Assembly (NCBI RefSeq): GCF_019670105.1
Contig: NZ_AP023032.1
Location: forward strand, 3,156,972-3,220,971
Length of the DNA: 64,000 nt
Source: Agarivorans albus
GTDB lineage: Bacteria; Pseudomonadota; Gammaproteobacteria; Enterobacterales; Celerinatantimonadaceae
Direction: 5' to 3'
The notes beneath the pieces are model-generated. The model did no database searches. It was not told the origin of the DNA and saw only the letters and a program-made list of their open reading frames with translations. Shown one piece after another: positions 38,072-46,671 of this stretch (position 1 is its first letter; the number at the start of each line of letters is the position of its first letter). The translations under genes and the position numbers were made by a program.

Positions 38072-38467
38072 TTACGCTGCCGGGAGAGCTAAATTGGGGG
38101 ACAAAGAGGGGGCAGCGCTTAGATCTAACTCCAACTTTTGCAGTGTATCCAGCAGCTTTTGATAAAACACCTCTAGTGACTGTTGCACTTCTGTTTGGTG
38201 TTTACTCGGAATGGTACCTTCCTGCCATTCGCCTTGCTTGTCGTATAAACCAAACCAGTAGTGGTATTCAAAACTGTCTTCGTTTACCCGTAATTCAAAC
38301 CACCAGCCATAAAACTCGCGTTCATCAGCTGCAGGTTTAGAGCTTACACAAGAGGCAAGGCAATCAAAAAAGTACATTTCTTTGCTGCTGTGTTCTTTAC
38401 GAAAATACGGACCCATGGCCGTAAATCTCGATGTTAACTTTCCATGGCTTGGCCAAGTCACTTCCAT
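38072..38467 (-). CDS. crl: Sigma factor-binding protein Crl
   Basis: Small protein that binds sigma-S (RpoS) and helps it assemble with RNA polymerase in stationary phase. The start at ATG 38467 (GGAGAG about ten bases upstream) gives MEVTWPSHGKLTSRFTAMGPYFRK, which aligns with the Crl N-terminus. An earlier frame start would add an unrelated leader. Conserved blocks FFDCLASCVSSKPA and REFYGWWFEL, then YWFGLYDKQGEW, are clear. Length is 131 residues. It lies downstream of frsA on the same strand, the same neighbourhood as in Enterobacteria and Vibrio. Confidence 0.92.
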   Translation of the reverse strand: MEVTWPSHGKLTSRFTAMGPYFRKEHSSKEMYFFDCLASCVSSKPAADEREFYGWWFELRVNEDSFEYHYWFGLYDKQGEWQEGTIPSKHQTEVQQSLEVFYQKLLDTLQKLELDLSAAPSLSPNLALPAA

Positions 38468-38543
38468 GCGCTTAATCTCTCCACAGTAGGACAATAGTTT
38501 GTATAACGTACCGTATGTCCATAATGACCACAATTAAGCTAAA

Positions 38544-39773
38544 TCACAATTGCTTTTGTAGCCAATGCGTGACCTTAGTGAAGATCTGATTGTAATTTTG
38601 TAGTGAATCAAGCTCTTTCAGCACTTCAACCTTGCAATTTGGCGAAGCCATACTAAGCAAAGAAACATCGGTTTCTGGGCATATTGCGTCATTTTTACGG
38701 CCAACCACAAACATTGGCAACTTTGTTCTTGGCCCGCCAAGTATGCCCTGAGTTTTCAAGGACAAAGGCATACAGCGATAATAGAGCCCTTCAGTATTTG
38801 AAGCATTCACGCCACTGCGATTAGCTAAACAATCTTGATACATTTGCGGTAAGTTATTAAATCGCTGGATATCACTAAATAACCTATCTACTGGTGCGCC
38901 AATCGTTACCACTGCGCGCAAACGCTCGGCGGCAACAAAAGCTAAGCGAGCAGCTACGTTACCGGCAAAGCGATAACCCAGCATGGCAACACGCGCATCA
39001 TCGACCCAGGGCACCTTTGGCAAGTGATCTAATATAGCCAAGTGGATACGGCTGCTATCTTGTTGTAGCTTCCAGTTAAGGCAATGCCCCGCTCCTGGCA
39101 TGTCTACGGTTAACATGGCAATACCTGCAGGCGCTAAGAAGCGTTCAAAAAACGGGTAAAGCTCAGTTTGAATAGTGTCTAAACCGCCACTCACCATCAC
39201 CACTGGTTTTACAGAGTCGGTATCTGGAAGGTGCAAATAACAAGCAACTTGTTTACCGTCTATTGGTACGTTTATGGTTTTACACTCATGTTTACTTTGC
39301 TCTGTAGCAGCCATTAAATTGCTGTGAGCTAAAGCATGAGCAGAAGCAACTAAATCATCGCCCTTAAAATGTGGGTAGGCAGCAATAGTGGCGCTATAAC
39401 TGGCCAGCAAAAACTCTTGGTAGGCTTTATCTCGCTGACCACTTTGCTCGGCATCTTTAGCAGTAATTTGGTGTTTTACAGCACGTTGCATCCATTCGTA
39501 GTTCCAGTTTCCCGGCTGGTAACCACCAATAGTATCGAGCAACTCGCTAGTGCGCGGCTTATCGCACATTGCGATATCTGCAAACAGGCTTTCAGTTTCG
39601 ATAGGGTCCAAGCCTAACCAAGCCCAGTATTCTCTGCGCAGGATACGGTACCAGTTGCGACCTTCTTCTTGGCCTACAGCGCTTAATTGAGCCGCGGTCG
39701 AATTAGACACGGTGGATGTTTCCACCACATTAATACGAGGTTTAAACAATACTTCCGACAGATTTTCTTTCAA
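38544..39773 (-). CDS. frsA: FrsA alpha/beta-hydrolase-fold protein
   Basis: FrsA (YafA) was described as binding the dephosphorylated glucose PTS enzyme IIA in E. coli and Vibrio and influencing pyruvate metabolism; its own esterase activity is doubtful. The 409-residue protein has the N-terminal helical part (RILRREYWAWLGLDPIE) and an alpha/beta hydrolase core (PVVMVSGGLDTIQTELYPFFERFLAPAGIAMLTVDMPGAG). The expected nucleophile elbow reads GYRFAGN, without a serine, as in other FrsA proteins. It is adjacent to crl, supporting the name. Confidence 0.92.
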   Translation of the reverse strand: MKENLSEVLFKPRINVVETSTVSNSTAAQLSAVGQEEGRNWYRILRREYWAWLGLDPIETESLFADIAMCDKPRTSELLDTIGGYQPGNWNYEWMQRAVKHQITAKDAEQSGQRDKAYQEFLLASYSATIAAYPHFKGDDLVASAHALAHSNLMAATEQSKHECKTINVPIDGKQVACYLHLPDTDSVKPVVMVSGGLDTIQTELYPFFERFLAPAGIAMLTVDMPGAGHCLNWKLQQDSSRIHLAILDHLPKVPWVDDARVAMLGYRFAGNVAARLAFVAAERLRAVVTIGAPVDRLFSDIQRFNNLPQMYQDCLANRSGVNASNTEGLYYRCMPLSLKTQGILGGPRTKLPMFVVGRKNDAICPETDVSLLSMASPNCKVEVLKELDSLQNYNQIFTKVTHWLQKQL

Positions 39774-39812
39774 AACAACCTACCCACTTGCTTATCAACT
39801 TATAAAATATAT

Positions 39813-39845
39813 CACAAAAAAAAGCCGCCACTATGTGACGGCTTA
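39813..39845 (-). terminator. Terminator of the purine permease gene
   Basis: Minus-strand AGCCGTCAC-ATA-GTGGCGGCT (9 bp, one G-U pair) followed by eight or more U. It lies about 25 bases past the permease stop. Confidence 0.88.
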
Positions 39846-39869
39846 GGATGCATTCTAAATGACTAAGCT

Positions 39870-41159
39870 TTAAAAGAACGCAAACTTAAGTACAAATACA
39901 GCAGCCAGTACCCAAACACTTAGTGGTACTTCTTTGTAACGGCCAGCTAGTAGCTTAATAACCGCGTAAGAGATAAAGCCTAATGCAATACCGTCTGCGA
40001 TAGAGAACGACAAAGGCATTAAGATAGCCACAATCGCTGCTGGAGCTGCTTCAGTAAGGTCTGTCCAATCTACGTTAATTAATCCCGACAGCATTAAAGT
40101 ACACACATAAAATAGTGCGCCTGCTGTTGCATAATCAGGAATCATACCCGCTAATGGCGAGAACACTAGAGCAAGAATAAACAAAATGCCCACAACCACA
40201 GCAGTTAAGCCAGTACGGCCACCGGCTTCAACACCCGCGCCACTTTCTATGTAAGAAGTTGTGCTAGAAGTACCTAATAACGAACCAGCAATAGTGGCGC
40301 TAGAGTCAGCCATTAAGGCCTTTTTAAGATTAGGTAAACGGCCTTTCTCATCAAGCAAGTTACCGCGCTGGGCAACTGCGGTTAAAGTACCCGCGGTATC
40401 GAACAAATCTACGAACAAGAAGGCAAAAATAACGCTAATCATGGTGACATCTAAGGCCCCCATAATATCTAACTGCATAAAGGTAGGCGCTGGATTTGGT
40501 GGCATAGATACAATGCCGCCATATTGGGTGAAACCAAATATTATCGACAGTACCGTAATCGCCAAAATAGAAATTAATACACCGCCTTTTACCTTGCGGT
40601 ATTCAAGACCAATGATTAAAAAGAAACCTAAAGCAGCCAGCATCATTTGATACGGATTTTCACTGCCTAAACTTACTAAGGTCTCTGGATGAGCAACCAC
40701 AATACCAGCGTTTTTAAGCGCAATAAAACCAAGGAATAAACCTATACCGGCAGCAATACCTACACGTAAAGTTTGTGGAATTGAGTTAATAATCCATTCA
40801 CGCACTTTAAACAAACTTAAGCAAATGAAAATTACACCCGATAGAAATACCGCGCCTAAAGCCACTTCCCACGAATGACCCATCCCAATAACTACGCCAA
40901 AGGTGAAAAAGGCATTTAAGCCCATGCCTGGCGCTTGAGCAATGGGGTAGTTAGCGTACAAACCCATGATGAAACAGCCAATGGCCGCCGCCAAACAGGT
41001 TGCTACAAATACCGCTCCAGAATCCATCCCTGCTTTTTCTAGCATGCTAGGGTTAACAAAGATAATGTAGGCCATGGTTAAGAAGGTGGTTAAACCTGCA
41101 ATGACCTCTGTGCGCACATTGGTTCCGTGCTCTTTTAGCTTAAATAGTTTCTCTAACAT
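39870..41159 (-). CDS. NCS2/AzgA-family purine permease
   Basis: Inner-membrane proton symporter of the AzgA branch, which imports guanine, hypoxanthine or adenine. I place the start at MLEKLFKLKEHGTNVRTEVIAGLTTFLTMAYIIFVNP, the family N-terminus (429 residues). The open frame extends 20 codons upstream without support. Substrate-site motifs are present: APGMGLNAFFTFGVV, FLFVDLFDTAGTLTAVAQR and SSTTSYIESGAGVEAGGRTGLTAV. About 12-14 hydrophobic segments. It is a single gene, divergent from pepD across a 405-base gap. The exact purine is not readable from sequence. Confidence 0.92.
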   Translation of the reverse strand: MLEKLFKLKEHGTNVRTEVIAGLTTFLTMAYIIFVNPSMLEKAGMDSGAVFVATCLAAAIGCFIMGLYANYPIAQAPGMGLNAFFTFGVVIGMGHSWEVALGAVFLSGVIFICLSLFKVREWIINSIPQTLRVGIAAGIGLFLGFIALKNAGIVVAHPETLVSLGSENPYQMMLAALGFFLIIGLEYRKVKGGVLISILAITVLSIIFGFTQYGGIVSMPPNPAPTFMQLDIMGALDVTMISVIFAFLFVDLFDTAGTLTAVAQRGNLLDEKGRLPNLKKALMADSSATIAGSLLGTSSTTSYIESGAGVEAGGRTGLTAVVVGILFILALVFSPLAGMIPDYATAGALFYVCTLMLSGLINVDWTDLTEAAPAAIVAILMPLSFSIADGIALGFISYAVIKLLAGRYKEVPLSVWVLAAVFVLKFAFF

Positions 41160-41383
41160 AACGGCGTATGTTCCTTGGACAGACAGTTGGTTATTTTGGG
41201 CCACTAACAGGCATTCCATTATGCTGCTAGCAGAAATCGCGAGGCATTATATTCATCCCAAATCTAAGAAGCTACCTGATGATGCAACCAACCTGCGCTA
41301 GATCAGCAAAAAAAGCTAAAATCACCAACTCATAACGTTAATATGCTTTGAAATGCGGTAATTATTTAGTTTATATGGGAATT

Positions 41384-41411
41384 TTGATGCTTTCTTGATA
41401 GTGATTATCAT
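41384..41411 (+). promoter_or_regulatory. Promoter with Fur-box-like operator upstream of pepD
   Basis: TTGATG (41384-41389), a 16-base spacer and TATCAT (41406-41411) make a plausible sigma-70 promoter. TGATAGT-G-ATTATCA (41396-41410) is a 7-1-7 Fur-type inverted repeat, one mismatch from perfect symmetry. It overlaps the spacer and -10, as a repressor site would. The remainder of the 405-base gap (41160-41564) shows no gene. Confidence 0.5.
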
Positions 41412-41564
41412 GCTAGCCACTAGTAACAACACTATTAGTTAAAGAGATGATTTATTGCGCCCAAACAATTATTCCACCAAAAAGCACATTAACAGACTTA
41501 TATTCACAGTTTTGAGCTGCTAGAGTTCTATTAATTCTAGTAATACAGTTTAAAAGGTGGCTTT

Positions 41565-43025
41565 GTGTCTACACTATCTTCACTACATCCCCAGGGTTTA
41601 TGGCAACACTTCGAAACAATGTGTTCTATCCCTCACCCCTCTAAGCACGAACAAGCAATGATTGACTGGGTAATGGGTTTAGCTGCCGAACACCAACTTG
41701 AACATTTTCAAGATGAAGTGGGCAACGTAATTATTAAAAAACCTGCCACCGCAGGCATGGAAGATCGCCAAGGCGTAATACTGCAAGCTCACCTAGACAT
41801 GGTGCCACAAGCCAATAATGATACCCAACACGACTTTACCAAAGATCCTATTCGCCCTTATATCGATGGCGAATGGGTTACCGCTGAAGGCACAACGCTG
41901 GGCGCAGATAACGGCATAGGTGGCTCATCTATATTGGCCATTTTAACCAGTAACGACATCCCTCACGGCCCTATTGAAGCCTTATTTACCATTGATGAAG
42001 AAGCAGGCATGACAGGTGCCTTTGGTCTGCAAGCCGGTGTGCTTGAAGGTAAACTGCTAATCAACACCGACTCCGAGCAAGAAGGTGAAGTTTACATGGG
42101 CTGCGCCGGTGGCGGCGATACCAACGTGAGCTTTCCTCTTGAGTACCAAGCAACCCAAAGTAATCAATTAGCCATTGAATTAAGCGTTAAAGGCCTAAAA
42201 GGCGGTCACTCGGGTTGCGACATTGATACTGGCCGCTCCAATGCCAACAAATTATTAGTGCGTTTACTGGCAGCCATGCAACAGCAAGGCATTGAGCCAA
42301 TCATTTGCGAGATACAAGGTGGAAGCCTACGCAATGCAATTCCTCGCGAAGCCAGCTGTAAACTGGTGTTTAACGCAGCAAAACACGCTGAGCTTGAGCA
42401 AGTTATCGAAGCACAAACCCTTGAGATAGTTGACGAGTTTGGCCTAGTTGAAACGGCTTTAAGCATTACTAGCCAGCAGGTTGCTACTCCGGAGACAAGC
42501 TTGAACACTAGCTTATCTCAACAAATTGTCGCCAGCTTAAATGCCTGCACCAACGGCGTGGTAAGCATGAGCCAAACGGTTACCGGTGTAGTAGAAACCT
42601 CACTTAACCTTGGCGTAATTAGCCAAACAGAATCAACCATTGATGCAAAAATATTAGTGCGTTCGCTCATCGATTCAAGCCGTTTACAAGTTGAAGCGAG
42701 CTTGGCGTCATTGTTCAGCTTAACCAACGCTGAGATTAGCCACACTGGCGCCTACCCAGGCTGGAAACCAGAAGCTAACTCGGTAATGAAAAACGTCGTT
42801 CAGCAAAGTTACCAAGAGCTATTTGGCAAGCGCCCAAATGTGATGGTGATTCATGCGGGCTTAGAATGTGGCTTATTTAAAAGTGCTTACCCAGAATGGG
42901 ACATGGCTTCTTTTGGCCCTACCATTAAGTTCCCACATAGCCCTGATGAGAAAGTAGAAATTGCCGCTGTGGAAAAATACTGGCAATTATTGCTCAGTGT
43001 GCTGAAAAACATCCCAACTAAATAG
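41565..43025 (+). CDS. pepD: Cytosol aminoacyl-histidine dipeptidase (peptidase D)
   Basis: Zinc-dependent M20 dipeptidase that cleaves Xaa-His dipeptides such as carnosine in the cytoplasm. Metal and catalytic motifs appear in order: QAHLDMVPQ, TLGADNGIG, TIDEEAGMTGA, NTDSEQEGEVYMGCAGG, and near the C-terminus HAGLECG and PTIKFPHSPDE. The start is GTG 41565, with AAAAGGTGG four bases upstream. Length of 486 residues equals E. coli PepD. It is a single gene closed by a strong hairpin. The Fur-like box in its promoter is unusual for this enzyme. Confidence 0.95.
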   Translation: MSTLSSLHPQGLWQHFETMCSIPHPSKHEQAMIDWVMGLAAEHQLEHFQDEVGNVIIKKPATAGMEDRQGVILQAHLDMVPQANNDTQHDFTKDPIRPYIDGEWVTAEGTTLGADNGIGGSSILAILTSNDIPHGPIEALFTIDEEAGMTGAFGLQAGVLEGKLLINTDSEQEGEVYMGCAGGGDTNVSFPLEYQATQSNQLAIELSVKGLKGGHSGCDIDTGRSNANKLLVRLLAAMQQQGIEPIICEIQGGSLRNAIPREASCKLVFNAAKHAELEQVIEAQTLEIVDEFGLVETALSITSQQVATPETSLNTSLSQQIVASLNACTNGVVSMSQTVTGVVETSLNLGVISQTESTIDAKILVRSLIDSSRLQVEASLASLFSLTNAEISHTGAYPGWKPEANSVMKNVVQQSYQELFGKRPNVMVIHAGLECGLFKSAYPEWDMASFGPTIKFPHSPDEKVEIAAVEKYWQLLLSVLKNIPTK

Positions 43026-43040
43026 TAAATTCTATTTAAG

Positions 43041-43072
43041 AAGGCAAACTGGTTTCTCTGCCAGTTTGCCTT
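43041..43072 (+). terminator. Strong hairpin after pepD
   Basis: Perfect 12-bp stem AAGGCAAACTGG/CCAGTTTGCCTT with an 8-nt loop. The stem itself ends in TT, but the following run is AT-rich rather than pure T. It is probably a terminator. Confidence 0.7.
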
Positions 43073-43217
43073 ATATATCAAAGCTCTCCGCCAGCTAGTT
43101 ATAGTTCCAAAACTCTGTTTATTAAATTATTAATATTGCCCTCAACAAGACGGCAAGCTGTGCTAATATCGCAGCCTTTAATTTTTAGTGTAAACATTGA
43201 TTTAGAAGGAACTAACA

Positions 43218-44612
43218 ATGGCTGAAACCAATGCCAGTGCAGAAAAAGCCCTAGATAGCCTAAACAAGCTTAAAAAAGGTGGATTTCAATTTAACTTTAA
43301 GTTTGTTTTCATTTTGCTAGCCCTCGCGGGATTAGGCTACACCTTAAGTAACTCATTTTTCTATGCAGAACCGGGTTACATTTACCACGTTAGAACTGTT
43401 ACCGGTAATGAAGCGGTAGTCACTGAAGTTGGTTATAAGTTTTATCCTTTTGGCCGTTACAACTCATGGAAGAGAGCAATGACCGTGCAGTCTTTATCGG
43501 GTGCTGCTACCAACTCTATCCGCGCAGAAAAAGACTCTGACAACTCCTCAGCTAGCCTACCGCCAATGAGCATTATGTTCTTAGACCAAGTAGACGCTCA
43601 TGCCGAAGCCACCGTGCGTTTTTCGATTCCTGCCGACCATGAATCTTTCTTAAAACTAGCCCATGAATTTAGATCGCCGGAAAACTTATTACGTACCGCA
43701 CTGATACCAGCCTTTAAAGAAACCTTGCAAGCAAATGCTTCATTAATGGCAGCCGAAGAATACTATGCAGGCGGAAGAACCGAATTCAACTCAGAGTTTG
43801 AAAACCAAATGAGTAGCGGTATTTTCTTAGTTAAACGTGAAGAAATCACCATACACTCAAAACAGTCTACAGGCACTGCCAACGCTGCTCTGGGCACCGA
43901 CCAAGAAGAATATGGTGACGATAGCAAAACAGTATTTGTGGTGAACAAAGTACTAGATACAAACGGCTTACCGATGCGTAAGTCGCAGCGCTTCACCGAT
44001 TTTGGCGTAACGGTAGTATCAGCATTAGTGACCGATATGCGCCCGAATGCTAAGTTTATTGAGCGTATGCAGCTCAAACAAAAAGCCTCAGCTGACCGAG
44101 CCATTGCTCGCGAGCAGCGAGTTCAAGAGGAAGAGCAACGACTACTCGCCATTGCTCGTGGTGAACGTGAAGTCGCAGAGCGTCAAGCTCAAGCAAAGGT
44201 TGAGCAGATTCAAAAAACCACCGAAGCACAAACCGACAAACAGCTTGCTATCACCAATGCAGAGAAACTAAAGGCTCAGGCAGAGATATCTAAAGAAACG
44301 GCTGAAATCGACCTAGAAAAAGCCCGCATTGAAGCTGAAACCAAACGAACCTTGGCAGAAGCAGAAGCCTATCAAAAACGGGTAATTCTTGAAGCGGATA
44401 ACGCCTTGGCTCAGAAACTAGAAGCGGAAGTAAAGATTCAAGCGCTTTGGGCAGAAGCCTTTGCTAAACGTAACGTACCCTCAAACGTTTTTGGTGCAGG
44501 TAGTCAATCAGGAACGCCCTCAGGCAGCGACGCTGAAACGCGAGCGTTTATGCAAATGCTAACTTTAGATGCAGCTAAACGACTTAGTTATGACCGAGAC
44601 CTTACTAAATAA
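43218..44612 (+). CDS. SPFH (band 7/prohibitin-like) membrane protein
   Basis: A 464-residue inner-membrane protein with one N-terminal helix (about residues 28-48) and an SPFH domain with its body outside or inside the membrane depending on topology. A long charged coiled coil follows (about 270-410: IAREQRVQEEEQRLLAIARGEREVAERQAQAKVEQIQ..., many EAE repeats). The C-terminus is low-complexity (GAGSQSGTPSGSD). Members form large ring- or cage-like oligomers and often guard proteases or organise membrane domains. No NfeD or FtsH partner gene is adjacent, so its role stays open. AAGGA precedes the ATG. Its stop codon lies within the terminal repeat of the element that follows. Confidence 0.85.
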   Translation: MAETNASAEKALDSLNKLKKGGFQFNFKFVFILLALAGLGYTLSNSFFYAEPGYIYHVRTVTGNEAVVTEVGYKFYPFGRYNSWKRAMTVQSLSGAATNSIRAEKDSDNSSASLPPMSIMFLDQVDAHAEATVRFSIPADHESFLKLAHEFRSPENLLRTALIPAFKETLQANASLMAAEEYYAGGRTEFNSEFENQMSSGIFLVKREEITIHSKQSTGTANAALGTDQEEYGDDSKTVFVVNKVLDTNGLPMRKSQRFTDFGVTVVSALVTDMRPNAKFIERMQLKQKASADRAIAREQRVQEEEQRLLAIARGEREVAERQAQAKVEQIQKTTEAQTDKQLAITNAEKLKAQAEISKETAEIDLEKARIEAETKRTLAEAEAYQKRVILEADNALAQKLEAEVKIQALWAEAFAKRNVPSNVFGAGSQSGTPSGSDAETRAFMQMLTLDAAKRLSYDRDLTK

Positions 44613-44807
44613 CCTAAGTTCGGGATAATAAACTGGTTTCTAGCGGCTATTTTTACTTATTTCGGTGTTGAAGCTGCATGCAATAGGCTAGCTATTGACG
44701 CGCAGCTTCGCCTTGAACTAAGCAATACTATCTAGTCAGAAACATGACACTAGATTAAGTACTTGGTTGCAAAGCTATCGTCACTTCCTTATCCCGAGTT
44801 CAGGTTA
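44610..44807. repeat. 198-base element with terminal inverted repeats between SPFH gene and dinB
   Basis: Left end TAACCTAAGTTCGGGATAA (44610-44628) and right end (44789-44807) match as inverted repeats at 16 of 19 positions. Inside is a nested palindromic centre: AAGCTGC...GCAGCTT enclosing CAATA...TATTG around 44678-44712. The first bases are the stop codon of the SPFH gene and the last bases the stop codon of dinB. There is no coding capacity. It resembles a miniature inverted-repeat element, or a large bidirectional terminator. Confidence 0.6.
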
Positions 44808-45899
44808 AGTAGTTAACGAATCAAACGGCAAAACCAGTTGTGGTGACTGGTTTTGCTGCTCATAAGCCAAACCAATATGCAAACCAATTAGCCGCACCGC
44901 CTTTCCCTTCCCTCTAGCAAGCGCCTCTTCAAACAGCTCCAATAATGCCGACTCATCAATATGCTGACACTGTTGCTCTTTAGTAGTTTGTTGAAAATCT
45001 GCAAATTTTACCTTCACCCCTAGCTTATTCATCTTGGCTTGCTTTAAGTGCTTTTCACTGCGCCGCTTAAGCTCAGGCAGCAAGGCTAACAAACGCTCTA
45101 CCAAAATAGCTTGGTTACCTTCATCTTTAGCAAAGGTGCGCTCTACTGCCACCGATTTTCGCTTACGGTCGTTGCTTACAGCGCGCTCGTCTACCCCCTG
45201 ACAACGCAGCCACAACATCTCGCCAAACTTACCAAATAGCTGCTTTAACTTGTCTTTATCTGCACGGCGTACATCACCGCCGGTATACAAACCTTGATGA
45301 TGCAGTTTCTCAATGCTCACCTTGCCAACACCTGAGATTTTTTCGAGCGCTAGGGTCTCGATAAACTCACTGACTTGCTGCGGTTTAATAACATATACAC
45401 CATTGGGTTTATTTAAATCCGAGGCGATTTTGGCTAAAAACTTCACAGGCGCCACACCAGCAGAAGCTGTTAGACCTGTTTTAGCAAAGATATCTTGGCG
45501 GATTTGTTCAGCGATGAGTGTGGCCGAGCCTTTGCAGGCCTCACTATTACTTACATCTAGGTAGGCTTCATCCAAAGACAGCGGCTCTATAGCATCGGCG
45601 TATTCATGAAAAATGCCTTGTACTTGTTTACTCACTTCTTGGTAAACCTGCATGCGTGGAGGCACCAATACTAAATGCGGACAAAGCTGCAAGGCTTTAT
45701 GGGTTGGCATAGCTGAGCGAACACCATATTCACGCGCAAGGTAGTTACAAGTAGTCAACACCCCGCGACCGCTGCGCATGCCGCCTACAGCCAAGGGAAC
45801 GTTGGCTAACTCTGGCTGGTCTCGCATTTCAACAGCTGCGTAAAAACAGTCCATATCTACATGGATTATTTTACGTTGTATTGGCTGTAAATCTGCCAC
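44805..45899 (-). CDS. dinB: DNA polymerase IV
   Basis: Y-family translesion polymerase. The start is GTG 45899 with GAGG eight bases upstream. The frame remains open upstream, but that part runs through the LexA box. The palm has RKIIHVDMDCFYAAVEMRD (catalytic Asp in the HVDMDCF block) and SLDEAYLDVS (catalytic Asp-Glu). Helix-hairpin-helix and little-finger regions follow, and the C-terminal QLVLPFDSL is a clamp-binding peptide. Length is 364 residues. A LexA box immediately upstream indicates SOS control. The gene converges on the SPFH gene with the inverted-repeat element between. Confidence 0.95.
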   Translation of the reverse strand: MADLQPIQRKIIHVDMDCFYAAVEMRDQPELANVPLAVGGMRSGRGVLTTCNYLAREYGVRSAMPTHKALQLCPHLVLVPPRMQVYQEVSKQVQGIFHEYADAIEPLSLDEAYLDVSNSEACKGSATLIAEQIRQDIFAKTGLTASAGVAPVKFLAKIASDLNKPNGVYVIKPQQVSEFIETLALEKISGVGKVSIEKLHHQGLYTGGDVRRADKDKLKQLFGKFGEMLWLRCQGVDERAVSNDRKRKSVAVERTFAKDEGNQAILVERLLALLPELKRRSEKHLKQAKMNKLGVKVKFADFQQTTKEQQCQHIDESALLELFEEALARGKGKAVRLIGLHIGLAYEQQNQSPQLVLPFDSLTT

Positions 45900-45913
45900 A
45901 GCTATCGCCTCAA

Positions 45914-45933
45914 AACTGTATATAAACACAGTA
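45914..45933 (-). promoter_or_regulatory. LexA (SOS) box of dinB
   Basis: CTGT-N8-ACAG within AACTGTATATAAACACAGTAT, a near-perfect match to the gammaproteobacterial LexA consensus. It lies 17 bases upstream of the GTG start, covering the promoter of dinB. Confidence 0.88.
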
Positions 45934-45960
45934 TGCGATATTTTACTAAAAATTCAAAGT

Positions 45961-45998
45961 AACAGAGCCACTTTCCTTAAAGCAAAGTGGCTCTGTTT
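45961..45998 (-). terminator. Hairpin after the peptidoglycan-binding-like gene
   Basis: Perfect 14-bp stem AACAGAGCCACTTT/AAAGTGGCTCTGTT with a 9-nt loop, 20 bases past the stop of the leftward gene. The U tract beyond it is broken on the minus strand, so strength is uncertain. It also insulates dinB. Confidence 0.6.
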
Positions 45999-46017
45999 GG
46001 TAAACAATTGAGTTGTG

Positions 46018-46617
46018 TTATTGAGTCTTTTTAAGGAATAAATTAGACAAGGTAAACTGATCGGGAATACCCGTTTGCGGAATGCCGATGTCTTTTTGAT
46101 ACTTAACAAATACTTCCACATCCAATGGGGTAAATACTGAGCCATCAACCGCGGTATTGTAATACCCTAAAAACTTTAAACGCTGCTTTGCACGCTGCAA
46201 AATCTCTACATAATAATAAGAGTTTGCATCGGCCACAGAGACCTGCACTAACGGGCTCTCTTTTTCTAAGCGAATTGGAAACACCGTTTTAATTAAGCTA
46301 TTTACTGCATCTAAATACTTAATATCGGGGTTAGCTTTACAATGACGCTGCAGTAATGCCAACAACAACTCGGTAGTTTGCCAAGGCACAACATCATAGT
46401 TTGAGGGCTGAAATTGATTGTAAGAAGTCACGTAACCTTCTAACCAACCACCATAAAGTAAGTAATCAGAATTTTTCTGTTGAGCGCTTTGAGTAAAGTC
46501 ACTACAGCTTTTTCTTGCGGCGCCTTTTGCAGCAAATTTACCAGAATCGTCAGCAGCCAATGCACTGCTGCTAAAAAACACCGCAATCGACCAAACAACT
46601 ATCAGTATATGTTTCAT
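46018..46617 (-). CDS. Secreted protein with peptidoglycan-binding-like C-terminus
   Basis: A 199-residue protein with a signal peptide (residues 1-21, ending SSALA). The N-terminal part (about 30-115) has two cysteines (SCSDFTQ and RHCKAN) and a GWLEGYVTSYN segment, similar in look to Rap1a/HdeA-type small helical domains. The C-terminal part (about 135-199, AKQRLKFLGYYNTAVDGSVFTPLDVEVFVKYQKDIGIPQTGIPDQFTLSNLF) matches the repeat pattern of peptidoglycan-binding domain 1. It is a single gene with a hairpin on each side. It is probably periplasmic; the function beyond wall binding is not known. Confidence 0.72.
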   Translation of the reverse strand: MKHILIVVWSIAVFFSSSALAADDSGKFAAKGAARKSCSDFTQSAQQKNSDYLLYGGWLEGYVTSYNQFQPSNYDVVPWQTTELLLALLQRHCKANPDIKYLDAVNSLIKTVFPIRLEKESPLVQVSVADANSYYYVEILQRAKQRLKFLGYYNTAVDGSVFTPLDVEVFVKYQKDIGIPQTGIPDQFTLSNLFLKKTQ

Positions 46618-46634
46618 GACACCCCAAAAAGATT

Positions 46635-46660
46635 AAAGCCTAAGTTTTCACTTAGGCTTT
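46635..46660 (-). terminator. Terminator of the anchor-L PEP-CTERM gene
   Basis: Stem AAAGCCTAAG/CTTAGGCTTT with a 6-nt loop; the minus-strand tail TTAATCTTTTT is U-rich. It lies just past the stop of the leftward gene. Confidence 0.8.
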
Positions 46661-46671
46661 TAAAAACAATA

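Noticed and set aside
38544-39773. FrsA lacking a nucleophile serine in the hydrolase elbow
   Set aside because: The same feature is typical of FrsA proteins, so it is not a defect of this copy.
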